A stretch of DNA of 25,860 nt. Origin: an uncultured Gammaproteobacteria bacterium (GTDB taxonomy: Bacteria; Pseudomonadota; Gammaproteobacteria; Rariloculales; Rariloculaceae). The DNA is taken from assembly GCA_946887385.1 (NCBI GenBank), contig CAMPKU010000027.1, positions 1-25,860 of the forward strand. The letters are read 5' to 3'. A model generated the notes under the pieces. That model was given only the letters and a program-made list of their open reading frames with translations. It made no database searches and was not told the DNA's origin. Shown here piece after piece: positions 7,549 to 14,450 of this stretch. Numbering within the stretch: position 1 is the stretch's first letter; every line of letters begins with the position of its first letter. A program made the position numbers and the translations under genes.

Positions 7549-8384
7549 TCTGATTGCTCCGGCAGCTCTAGATCCTTGTAAAGCAATTCCTCGACGAACG
7601 GCACGCACTTGAACTCGAGAATCTGCGCGTTCGGCTCGATGTGCCGGTACAACGGCATGCTGATCGTCCACGCGCGCGTGTACACATTCGGATCTTCGAT
7701 CGTTGCGGAATACTGAAGATGGTTCTGGCTCACCGGCTCGAATCGCTCGGTAACCTTGAGGGCGTTGGTGTGGTAGTTGCCCGCGCGATCGAGCCACGTT
7801 GAGCCGTTGAAGCCAGTGGTTTCGACCACGAGCGTGTCGCCTTCCCAGCGGCCGTTCGATTGGCCCATCCACGTGTCGACCGGCGGGACGATGGGCTCGC
7901 CCATATTCACGAGCCGGTTCGCGCTCGCGTAGGAGTACACGAACAAGATATCGCCGCCGCCTTGCACGATTTGGAACGGGAACGGCATGTAGGTGGCGCG
8001 CGGAATGCCGGGCAAATAACAGTTCGTTTCCGGATCCGACTTTGGCCAGCCGGCGCGGTTCTCGTCGCGCTGCGCGAGCGCCTCGGGCTTGTAGGGAACC
8101 TTGCCGTCGCCGTCGATCACGCTCTGCCCCGCCGGAATGGCTGCGAGCGAGCCGAGCGCCCAGAACTCTTCGAGCGCTTCGGCCGAGTGCGCCTCGAGGT
8201 TCCAGTTGGCGCTGTTCATGGTCTGCCAGATGCCGTTGATGTTCGGCTGACCGGCGATGCGCTCGAGACCGCTTTCGCCGGCGCTTTCGGAGCCCGTGTC
8301 GGTTCCCGATTGTTGCACGCACGAAACCGTGCCCAGAGCGGCCGCGATGGCGAGCGTCAGTGCGATCTTTTTGTGTAGTTGCAT
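7545..8384 (-). CDS. WMG-family lipoprotein (paralogue 1)
   Basis: A 279-residue protein of no family I can name. MQLHKKIALTLAIAAALG then TVSC gives a probable lipoprotein signal with Cys22 as the lipidated residue; the lipobox is relaxed. After a Ser/Gly/Glu linker come residues found again in the proteins at 10700 and 16637: a Cys in NCYLPGIP (Cys122), WMGQSNGRWEGDTLVVETT starting at Trp172, a VTERF motif, DPNVYTRAWT, and a late Cys in EFKCVPF (Cys260). The alternating hydrophobic pattern suggests a mainly beta-strand fold, and the Cys pair could form a disulfide in the periplasm. It lies 64 bases downstream of the first PQQ dehydrogenase on the same strand; two tandem dyads occupy that gap. 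AGGA seven bases before ATG 8384 supports the start. A role in binding or processing the dehydrogenase substrate is only inference. Confidence 0.8.
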   Translation of the reverse strand: MQLHKKIALTLAIAAALGTVSCVQQSGTDTGSESAGESGLERIAGQPNINGIWQTMNSANWNLEAHSAEALEEFWALGSLAAIPAGQSVIDGDGKVPYKPEALAQRDENRAGWPKSDPETNCYLPGIPRATYMPFPFQIVQGGGDILFVYSYASANRLVNMGEPIVPPVDTWMGQSNGRWEGDTLVVETTGFNGSTWLDRAGNYHTNALKVTERFEPVSQNHLQYSATIEDPNVYTRAWTISMPLYRHIEPNAQILEFKCVPFVEELLYKDLELPEQSE

Positions 8385-8396
8385 GCCAAATCCTGC

Positions 8397-8424
8397 TGGT
8401 CTCGGCGAGATGGTCTCGGAGAGA
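8397..8424. repeat. Two tandem 14-base repeats, each a dyad
   Basis: Units tggtctcggcgaga (8397-8410) and tggtctcggagaga (8411-8424) differ at one base. Each contains an 11-base inverted repeat, TCTC-GGC-GAGA and TCTC-GGA-GAGA, with centres 14 bases apart. They lie in the gap between the PQQ dehydrogenase stop and the start of the WMG lipoprotein, 13-40 bases upstream of its ATG, so they may be an operator pair or leader RNA element. Confidence 0.5.
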
Positions 8425-8448
8425 TGATAAGTGAACGCCGCTTCGCCG

Positions 8449-10467
8449 TCACGGCAAGGAGAAAACGTTGATGGTGTCGCCGGCGACGATCGCCACGTGC
8501 TGCTTGCCGCTGCGGCCCGCATAGCTCATCGGGTTCGCGCCGGCATTGTTCTCGAGCGCGGCGCTCCAGAGCTCCGCACCCGTGCGAGCATCGAACGCGC
8601 GGAAGCGGCGATCGCTCGTGGCGCCCACGAACACGACGCCGCCGGCTGTGACCGTTGGCCCGGCGCTGCCGACGCTGCCGACCAGCTGCTTGCCTTCCGG
8701 CATGGCCATGTTCAGGCCGAGCACGCTTTCCCAGGCGATCTCGCCCGTGTTGGCGTTCACGGCCACGAGCTTGCCCCACGGCGGGCGCTGGCACGGCGCG
8801 CTGGGTCCGACAGCGCGGTTGTTATCGTCGTACTCACCGGAAAGCGGCGCGCTGAATGTGAAGAACGGTCCAACGCCGTTGATGCTGGCGCGATCGTACG
8901 GCTGCTTCGAGCCGACGGCCTCGAAGCTGTACGTGACGTTCGGATCCTTGTCCTGCACCCAGCCGACGAGCGCGCTGTCGTGCGAGGCAACGAACGCGAG
9001 CCCGCTCGTCGGATCGATGGCGACGCCGCCCCAGTTCACCCCGCCCGTGCCGCCGGGGAATTGAATCGACGACTTCGGCGGCGCGTCGGGCGCTTTGTAG
9101 AGAAACGGCGTGAACGGCCCTTCGTTGTAGAAGCCGCCGCTGCGCTCCATGAATTCGCGGCACGCTGCTGCGTGCTCGGGCGTGGTGTCTTCGGGCCGCA
9201 CGAGATCGGCTTCGCTGAAGCTCACGCGCGCGAGCGGCGGCGGGCGCACCGGAATGGGCTGCGTCGGCGAGTACCACTCCGTCGGCACGTCGCCTTGCGG
9301 CACGGGCGTTTCGCGTACCTCGTGCAGCGGTTCGCCGGTTTCGCGATCGAGCACATAGAAGTAGGCCGACTTGCCGACGTGCGCGATCGCGGGCACGCGT
9401 CTGCCGTCCTGCTCGAACTCGAACAATCCGCCGGCCGACGGCATGTCGATGTCCCAGAGATCGTGATGAACGGTTTGGAAGTGCCAGCGGTACTCGCCCG
9501 TGCGCGCATCCACCGCCACGATGGAGTTTGCGAACACGTTGTTGCCGGGCCGGTCGCCGCCGTAGTAATTCGCCGCCGGGCCCGCGATGGGCAAGTAGGC
9601 GAGCCCGAGCGCCGCATCGACGGGCGCCGCAAACGCCCACATGTTGGTGCCCCCGCGGTTTTCCCAGCCGTCGCCCCACGTTTCGTTGAACGGCTCGCCG
9701 GGGCGCGGCACGGTTTGAAACTCCCACAGCTTCGCTCCCGTGCGCACGTCGAACGCGCGCGGATTGCCCGGCGGACCCTGCGGCACTTCGCCGCTGGCCG
9801 CACCGATGATCGCCACGTTGTCGAAGATCGTGGGTGTGCCGCCGTACGGAACGCCGACGTCGACGGCACCGTTCGTGCCGAAGCCGGCTGCCGGCGTGCC
9901 GGTGGCTGCATCGAGTGCAATGATGTTGGCGCGGCTCATGAACAGAATGCGCGGCGGCAACGTGCCGTCGCCGGCCCAGTAGCTCACGCCGCGCGTGGAG
10001 GCCGTTGGGCCGCCGCCGCCCGGGCCGCCGCCGCCGGGTCCACCGCCACCGCCACCGCCACCGCCGCCGGCACTGGCCGGCGGAGCGGGAGGCGCAGGCG
10101 GGGCGGGCAGCACGTACTCCCACACGAGCGCGCCGGTGTCACCGTCGAGCGCGACAACGCGGTCGCGGCTCGGCATGTACATAAGGCCGTCGACGACGAT
10201 CGGCACGGCCGTCGAGTTACCACCAAGCTCGTACGTCCAGCTCGAGGCGAGTCCCGCCACGTTCGCGGCCGTGATCTGCGTGAGCGGCGAATAGCGGTTC
10301 GCGCTCAAGTCGCGATTGATGAGCGGCCAGTCGCCTGCAGCGACGACGGGCGGTTGCGCCTCCGGTGCCGCGGCCGTGGCGGCCGTATCGGGCTCGTTCG
10401 GTGCTTGTCCGCAAGCGGTGAGCGCGAGCGCAATCGCTGCGCCAATCGGCCGTCGAGTCAATCGCAT
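8449..10467 (-). CDS. PQQ-dependent dehydrogenase lipoprotein (copy 1)
   Basis: The 672-residue quinoprotein begins MRLTRRPIGAAIALALTAC with lipobox Cys19, so it is probably anchored in a membrane facing the periplasm. The body is an eight-bladed PQQ propeller with repeated 'ALDxxTGxxxW' strands (VALDGDTGALVW, ALDAATG, FDVRTGAKLWEF, VDARTGEYRWHF, VNANTGEIAWE). HHDLWD at 334-339 is the signature shared with membrane glucose dehydrogenase, including its proposed catalytic Asp. There is no CxxCH heme motif and no N-terminal multi-helix domain, unlike quinohemoproteins and E. coli Gcd. Residues 121-155 form a Pro/Ala then Gly/Pro low-complexity insert with ten consecutive Gly. ATG 10467 is preferred to ATG 10473 because the GGGGG at 10474-10478 would abut the latter. 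It is divergent from the WMG gene at 10700; another WMG gene follows it. The substrate, an alcohol or sugar, cannot be read. Confidence 0.88.
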   Translation of the reverse strand: MRLTRRPIGAAIALALTACGQAPNEPDTAATAAAPEAQPPVVAAGDWPLINRDLSANRYSPLTQITAANVAGLASSWTYELGGNSTAVPIVVDGLMYMPSRDRVVALDGDTGALVWEYVLPAPPAPPAPPASAGGGGGGGGGGPGGGGPGGGGPTASTRGVSYWAGDGTLPPRILFMSRANIIALDAATGTPAAGFGTNGAVDVGVPYGGTPTIFDNVAIIGAASGEVPQGPPGNPRAFDVRTGAKLWEFQTVPRPGEPFNETWGDGWENRGGTNMWAFAAPVDAALGLAYLPIAGPAANYYGGDRPGNNVFANSIVAVDARTGEYRWHFQTVHHDLWDIDMPSAGGLFEFEQDGRRVPAIAHVGKSAYFYVLDRETGEPLHEVRETPVPQGDVPTEWYSPTQPIPVRPPPLARVSFSEADLVRPEDTTPEHAAACREFMERSGGFYNEGPFTPFLYKAPDAPPKSSIQFPGGTGGVNWGGVAIDPTSGLAFVASHDSALVGWVQDKDPNVTYSFEAVGSKQPYDRASINGVGPFFTFSAPLSGEYDDNNRAVGPSAPCQRPPWGKLVAVNANTGEIAWESVLGLNMAMPEGKQLVGSVGSAGPTVTAGGVVFVGATSDRRFRAFDARTGAELWSAALENNAGANPMSYAGRSGKQHVAIVAGDTINVFSLP
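10015..10110. repeat. Simple-sequence tract (CCGCCACC/CCGCCG-type)
   Basis: A low-complexity tract of C-rich triplets with imperfect ccgcca repeats encodes, on the minus strand, the Pro/Ala and poly-Gly insert of the first PQQ dehydrogenase. Triplet periodicity preserves the reading frame, so length changes by slippage would be tolerated in steps of three. Confidence 0.7.
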
Positions 10468-10473
10468 GGTCAT

Positions 10474-10699
10474 CCCCCAATAGTCCGAGCGTCGATGTCG
10501 AGCTGTGTACCATACACCGTGCCGGGCGGCCGCTGCATTCGCGCCCTACGGCGCGTCTCGCAGGCTCGATGGTCTTGCCCAAAGCCGGTTCCGGATCCGG
10601 CGCGCGGCGCCTATACTCGGCGGCCTAAAAAAACTTCGGTTGCATGTTGTTTATGCGGCGCCCAGGCTGGTCGTGGGTGCCCGGCTTTGGAGGTTCGAG
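10474..10699. promoter_or_regulatory. Divergent promoter region A
   Basis: A 226-base gap between the first PQQ dehydrogenase (minus) and WMG paralogue 2 (plus). TATACT at 10612-10617 is a good -10 for the plus strand, but the hexamer 17 bases upstream (TTCCGG) is a poor -35. A 13-base dyad, gtgta-cca-tacac, lies at 10505-10517 close to the dehydrogenase start. GGAGG at 10689-10693 is the ribosome binding site of the plus-strand gene. Confidence 0.4.
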
Positions 10700-11734
10700 A
10701 TGAGGGAAAAACTGATTGGTTTGAGCGCCGCGGCGGCAGCATTGGCCCTCGCCGGCGGGCTGCAATCTTGGGGCGGCGCCGAGGCACAGGAGTCGGCGTG
10801 GGAGCACCCGCGCACGGCGTGGGGCGATCCCGATCTTCAGGGAATGTGGCCCATCATCAACCTCATCAGCACGCCGTTCCAGCGGCCCGTGGACGAGAAG
10901 GGCAACCTCATCTATGGCGATCGCGAGCTGCTGACGGACGAAGAGTACGCGGCCACCGAGCAACGGCTCGCCGCACGCGACGCGCGTTACCAGGAAGAAA
11001 TCCAAAGCAACAAAATGGGGATGGGCCACTGGGCCGAAGCCAGCCTCAACAACGATGCGGCGCGCTTGACGTCGCTGCTCGTAGAGCCGAAAGACGGCCG
11101 ATTTCCCGAGCTCACGGCGCGCGGCAAGGAGCTCGCCTCCAAGATGAAGTCGAGCTGGAGCTCCACGGAATTCGACAAGCCCACTGATTTCGACACGTGG
11201 GATCGCTGCATCACGCGCGGTCTACCGCCGTCGATGTTCCCGTTCAACTACAACAACGGCATACAGATTCATCAGGCGCCCGGCTACGTCATCGTGCGGC
11301 TCGAGATGATCCACGAGGCGCGGGTAATTCCCGTCGACGGGCGCGCGCCGCTCGATCCGGCGATCAAGCAATGGATGGGCGAGTCGCGCGGACACTGGGA
11401 AGGGAACACGCTCGTCGTCGAGACCACCAACTTCAACGGCATCGGCGGCATGACGAACGTCGGCATTCCGGGGTCGCCGCGCGGCGATACGCCCACCACC
11501 ACGAACATGAAGATCACGGAGCGCTTCACGCGCGTCGACGACGACACCATCCAGTACGAGATGTACGTCGACGATCCCGAGGTTCTCACCCAGCCGTGGA
11601 AGGCGCGTTATCCGATGCAGCGCGACGATAGCTATCAGTTCTTCGAGTACGCGTGCCACGAGGACAACACGGCGGTGCGCAACTTCATCGTCACGTCGCG
11701 CTACGAGCGCGCACAGGCAGCCAAGAAACAATGA
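10700..11734 (+). CDS. WMG-family exported protein (paralogue 2)
   Basis: A 344-residue protein without a nameable domain. MREKLIGLSAAAAALALAGG ... GGAEA is a Sec signal peptide with an AxA-type cleavage before QES. The mature N-terminus reads RTAWGDPDLQGMW, nearly the same as in the protein at 16637 (RTAWGDPDLQGTY), followed by LTDEEYAA. Shared core motifs are DRCITRG (Cys170), MIHEARVIP, WMGESRGHWEGNTLVVETT (from Trp225), KITERF, DPEVLTQPW and YACHE (Cys319). The paired Cys residues are conserved in all three paralogues, consistent with a periplasmic disulfide. GGAGG six bases before ATG 10700 fixes the start. It is divergent from a PQQ dehydrogenase and overlaps the esterase gene by ATGA. 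The role is unknown; by context it acts with the dehydrogenase and esterase on a common substrate. Confidence 0.85.
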   Translation: MREKLIGLSAAAAALALAGGLQSWGGAEAQESAWEHPRTAWGDPDLQGMWPIINLISTPFQRPVDEKGNLIYGDRELLTDEEYAATEQRLAARDARYQEEIQSNKMGMGHWAEASLNNDAARLTSLLVEPKDGRFPELTARGKELASKMKSSWSSTEFDKPTDFDTWDRCITRGLPPSMFPFNYNNGIQIHQAPGYVIVRLEMIHEARVIPVDGRAPLDPAIKQWMGESRGHWEGNTLVVETTNFNGIGGMTNVGIPGSPRGDTPTTTNMKITERFTRVDDDTIQYEMYVDDPEVLTQPWKARYPMQRDDSYQFFEYACHEDNTAVRNFIVTSRYERAQAAKKQ

Positions 11735-13341
11735 AAATCAACAATGCGGCCGGGCGAGCCGGCTTTTTCGCAGTGGCCGGATTCATGCTCTGCGGTGTAG
11801 CGAGCGCCGAGCTCAGCGAGCCGCTTCAGCTCGACGCCGGCCGCATCGGCAACAGCACGGAGTCGTCGCCGGGCGTTCGCGTGTTCAAGGGAATCCCGTT
11901 CGCGGCACCGCCCGTCGGCGCGTTGCGCTGGCAGGCGCCGCAGCCCGTGGCGAAATGGCAAGGAGTGCGCGACGCCGGCGAGTTCGGCAACGTTTGCATT
12001 CAGGCGGCGGGTCCCACGGAAGGCCCGGCTGCGCGGCTCAACATTGCCGTGCTGCCCGATTCGCCGCCGCTCAGCGAGGATTGCCTGTACTTGAACGTGT
12101 GGACGGGCGCCGAGAGTGCAAGCGAGCGCCGGCCCGTGATGGTGTATTTCTTCGGCGGCGCGTTCACCGAAGGCGCGGGCTCGGTGCCGCTTTACGACGG
12201 CGACGAGCTCGCGAAGAAGGGCGTCGTCGTCGTCACGATGAACTATCGCTTGGGGCCGTACGGCTTTTTCGTCCATCCTGCGTTGACAGCCGAGTCGCCG
12301 CACAAGGCGTCCGGCAATTACGGTCTCATGGACATGCTGGCGTCACTGCGCTGGGTACAGAGCAACATTGCGGCCTTTGGCGGCGATCCCGGCAACGTCA
12401 CGGTATTCGGCCAGTCGGCGGGCGCCATGGCCATCGCGTCGCTCGTCGCGTCGCCCGAAGCGAAGGGCCTGATGCACCGCGCCATCTCGCAAAGCGGCAG
12501 CTGGCTCGGTCTCGGCCCAACCCCCGCGATGGCGACGCGCGAGCGCGCCGAGCAGGCGGGCCTCGAGGCCGCCACCGAGGCCGGCGTCACCACGGTGGAG
12601 CAGCTCCGTGCGATGTCGGCTGCCGACGTCACGGCGAAATTTCGCAGCGCGGGCATGATCGTCGATGGCTGGGTGATTCCCGAGGATCCATCGACGACGT
12701 TCGCGGCCGGGCGGCAGAACCCGGTGGACGTGCTCGTGGGGTCGAACAAGGACGAAGCGTTTTTCGCCGGTGCCCGCACCACGCAGCAGTTCGAGGAGCA
12801 AGGGCGCGCGCGCTGGGGCGCGCTCGCCAATCAGTATCTCGCGCTTTATCCGCACGCCACGGACGCCGAAGCGCAAGCCTCATCGGCGCAGACGTCGAAC
12901 GACGGCACGTTCTGGGTGATGCGGCTGTACGCCGACAAGCAAGTGCAGCGCGGCAACAAGGCGTATCTGTACTTCTTTGCGCAGAACCCGCCGGGACCGG
13001 CCGGTCAGCCGGCGTTTCCGGCTGCGCACGCAGCCGAGGTGCCGTACGTCTTCAACAACGTCGGCGAGCTGCCGTTATTTCCCGATCGCAGCGATCCAAA
13101 GCTGGCAGCCGCGTCTGCACCGGACTTGAAGGTTGCGGACCAGATGTCGTCGTACTGGGCCAACTTTGCGCGCACGGGCGATCCGAACGGTGCGGGCTTG
13201 CCCGTGTGGCAAGCACACCAGGTCGGCGCCAGCGAGCGCGCGATCATTCTCGATGCCGATCCGAGCTCCGAGCAGTTGCCGACGAAGGCGCGGCTCGAGC
13301 TGTACGACAAGTTGTACGCGCAAATGCGTTCTACGCGTTGA
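11731..13341 (+). CDS. Type-B carboxylesterase
   Basis: The 536-residue exported alpha/beta hydrolase hydrolyses carboxylic esters. A signal peptide covers about 1-26 (AGFFAVAGFMLCGVASA). The type-B fold is clear: GIPFAAPPVGALRW near 54-67, EDCLYLNVW at 116-124, NYRLGPYGFF, and FGQSAGAMA with nucleophile Ser229. Glu342 in SNKDEAFF and His433 in AAHAAEVPYVF complete the triad. The oxyanion-hole segment reads FFGGAF (140-145) where most relatives have IHGG[AG]F, so the usual His is Phe. The gene starts on ATG 11731, whose last bases overlap the stop of the WMG gene (ATGA), a sign of translational coupling; the longer upstream frame is not needed. The substrate is unknown; a perfect hairpin terminator follows. 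Confidence 0.9.
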   Translation: MKINNAAGRAGFFAVAGFMLCGVASAELSEPLQLDAGRIGNSTESSPGVRVFKGIPFAAPPVGALRWQAPQPVAKWQGVRDAGEFGNVCIQAAGPTEGPAARLNIAVLPDSPPLSEDCLYLNVWTGAESASERRPVMVYFFGGAFTEGAGSVPLYDGDELAKKGVVVVTMNYRLGPYGFFVHPALTAESPHKASGNYGLMDMLASLRWVQSNIAAFGGDPGNVTVFGQSAGAMAIASLVASPEAKGLMHRAISQSGSWLGLGPTPAMATRERAEQAGLEAATEAGVTTVEQLRAMSAADVTAKFRSAGMIVDGWVIPEDPSTTFAAGRQNPVDVLVGSNKDEAFFAGARTTQQFEEQGRARWGALANQYLALYPHATDAEAQASSAQTSNDGTFWVMRLYADKQVQRGNKAYLYFFAQNPPGPAGQPAFPAAHAAEVPYVFNNVGELPLFPDRSDPKLAAASAPDLKVADQMSSYWANFARTGDPNGAGLPVWQAHQVGASERAIILDADPSSEQLPTKARLELYDKLYAQMRSTR

Positions 13342-13367
13342 GCGGGAAGATCGTCGCTTGATGGGTT

Positions 13368-13390
13368 GCGGGGCGCTTCGTGCGCCCCGC
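13368..13390. terminator. Bidirectional intrinsic terminator
   Basis: Perfect 9-bp stem (GCGGGGCGC at 13368-13376 with GCGCCCCGC at 13382-13390) around a ttcgt loop, followed by TTGCTTT on the plus strand. It lies 26 bases after the esterase stop and 13 bases beyond the end of the convergent small gene. Confidence 0.75.
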
Positions 13391-13403
13391 TTGCTTTCAG
13401 CTT

Positions 13404-13616
13404 TCAGCGAACGAGACGGCGAAAACGGCCGGTGCGGTTGTACGGATCGGCGCCGGCGTCCTCTTCGGACAGCGCCACCTTGCCTTGGAATTTGAGCGTG
13501 GTGGGATCTTCGTTCGCGCTCGTGCGCGTTTCGCGGACGCGCGCGTCTTCGCCGAAGTGTTGCTCGGCGGCCGTTTGCGCGAAGCCGTTTTGCGTGTGCG
13601 GTAGCGGGCTGGGCAT
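13404..13616 (-). CDS. Small hydrophilic protein, 70 residues
   Basis: I do not recognise a named family. The protein starts MPSPLPHTQNGFAQ and is charged and soluble throughout, with no signal peptide or membrane segment. The tail reads DPYNRTGRFRRLVR; DPYN-x-x-G-R/S-F endings occur in short conserved proteobacterial proteins as far as I recall. GGAG at 13624-13627 (opposite strand) sits seven bases before ATG 13616, a strong reason to accept the gene. The frame continues upstream to a GTG at 13847, but that extension is Ser/Thr/Pro/Arg-rich in the manner of a non-coding frame and is not adopted. It lies between a terminator hairpin and a 312-base gap, so it is probably transcribed alone. 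Confidence 0.55.
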   Translation of the reverse strand: MPSPLPHTQNGFAQTAAEQHFGEDARVRETRTSANEDPTTLKFQGKVALSEEDAGADPYNRTGRFRRLVR

Positions 13617-13928
13617 CGCCGTTCTCCGATTGCAGCGATTAAGCTGCATTCGTGAGGGAGTGTAAGGTTGCGATGCTGACCAGCCCAGGTCGGTGGTCGG
13701 CGCGGGAGTGCCGTTCGTCGGGGGCCGGCCGCTCGTCGGGCGCAGTGAGCCGCTGGTCGTCGAGCAACGGCTGGGAAGGGTTCCGGTAATCCGGTCGCGA
13801 GGGCGTACCCTCTCGACGTCGGCCGCGTCACGTGAGGGCTCCTGCACGACGACCGTGCAGAAGCCCCAGGATGAAGTGCGAGAGCCCGCCGCCTTTTACA
13901 GGCCTGCGTGCCGGGTTGAGATGCGGCG
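13617..13928. other. Intergenic stretch of 312 bases
   Basis: No gene is supported here. It lies between the small 70-residue gene and the NTF2-like gene, both on the minus strand. It contains a hairpin at 13837-13865 and presumably the promoter of the small gene, for which I see no convincing -35/-10 pair. The plus-strand frame beginning near 13693 has no ribosome binding site and a composition typical of chance frames. Confidence 0.5.
13837..13865 (-). terminator. Hairpin after the NTF2-like gene
   Basis: Arms GGCTCCTGCACG (13837-13848) and CGTGCAGAAGCC (13854-13865) with a five-base loop. The one non-complementary position is an A/C mismatch in plus-strand RNA but a G-U wobble in minus-strand RNA, so the 12-bp stem is complete only when read in the minus direction. 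It sits about 64 bases past the stop of the minus-strand NTF2-like gene. No T-run follows. Confidence 0.45.
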
Positions 13929-14435
13929 CTACTGCGGCGCGACGTTCCGGTTCTTGATGAGCCACTCGCCGTTGACGCGCACGAGCTGATCGACGCCGCG
14001 GCCGGCGGCTGCCACGCGTACGGGCGTGTCGGGTCCGGCTGCGCCGAACACCGTCATCCAGTAGGAGTCGTAGCGCGCTTCGTTCTGACCCGTGAACGTG
14101 ACCTGATGATTCGCGATCACGTGGTACATCGCAGGGCTCGGGTTGCCGGCCGCTGCGCGGTCGTCGCGACCCTTTTTGAGGTCGGCCACCATCGCTTTGA
14201 GATCGGCGCGGCCCTTGCGTTGCGTGTTGCCGCTGCCGAACGTACCGTCCTCGGTGAATACTGCGGCATAGCCGTCAGCGTCCATCGAGTCGAGCGCGCG
14301 CACGTAGCGCCACATGAGGGCCTCGATCGCCGCGCGGTCTTGCGCTTCGCGCAAAATCGCCGCGTCGTCCGCGAGTGCTGCGCCACCGGCGCCGAGCGCG
14401 AGCGCCGCTACTGCCAAGCTTGTTGCGATACGCAT
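13929..14435 (-). CDS. Exported NTF2/SnoaL-like protein
   Basis: The 168-residue protein has a signal peptide (MRIATSLAVAALALGAGGAALA, cleaved before DDA) and an NTF2-like domain of about 130 residues. Its start, REAQDRAAIEALMWRYVRALDSMDADGYAAVFTEDGTF, is the classic SnoaL_4-type helix and cone entrance. The domain ends with a strand reading GEWLIKNRNV. NTF2-like proteins act as small-molecule binders, isomerases or dehydratases; the residues here do not decide which. A GGGAG-type ribosome binding site precedes ATG 14435. The stop of the second PQQ dehydrogenase is only 15 bases upstream, so the two are cotranscribed and this protein probably works in the periplasm on the same compound. Confidence 0.88.
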   Translation of the reverse strand: MRIATSLAVAALALGAGGAALADDAAILREAQDRAAIEALMWRYVRALDSMDADGYAAVFTEDGTFGSGNTQRKGRADLKAMVADLKKGRDDRAAAGNPSPAMYHVIANHQVTFTGQNEARYDSYWMTVFGAAGPDTPVRVAAAGRGVDQLVRVNGEWLIKNRNVAPQ

Positions 14436-14450
14436 GTCGTTTCTCCCCTG

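Noticed and set aside
8434..8456. Hairpin around GCCGT/ACGGC at the end of PQQ dehydrogenase 1 as a terminator
   Set aside because: The loop would be one base and it spans the stop codon with no T-run.
10015..10110. Repeated C-rich units as a possible CRISPR array or minisatellite element
   Set aside because: The repeats are triplet-based, short, lack spacers and encode an in-frame Gly/Pro insert.
10505..10517. Dyad gtgta-cca-tacac as a firm operator
   Set aside because: Five-base arms occur often by chance; it is mentioned only within the divergent region.
8431..11187. A 918-codon plus-strand open frame
   Set aside because: It is antisense to the first PQQ dehydrogenase, whose blades, lipobox and HHDLWD motif are unmistakable. 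The plus-strand product is Arg/Ala/His-rich without motifs.
11955..13361. A 468-codon plus-strand frame overlapping the esterase
   Set aside because: It is a shifted frame of the esterase, rich in Arg, with no motif or start signal.
13617..13847. N-terminal extension of the 70-residue protein to GTG 13847
   Set aside because: The extension looks like non-coding translation, and a well-spaced GGAG supports ATG 13616.
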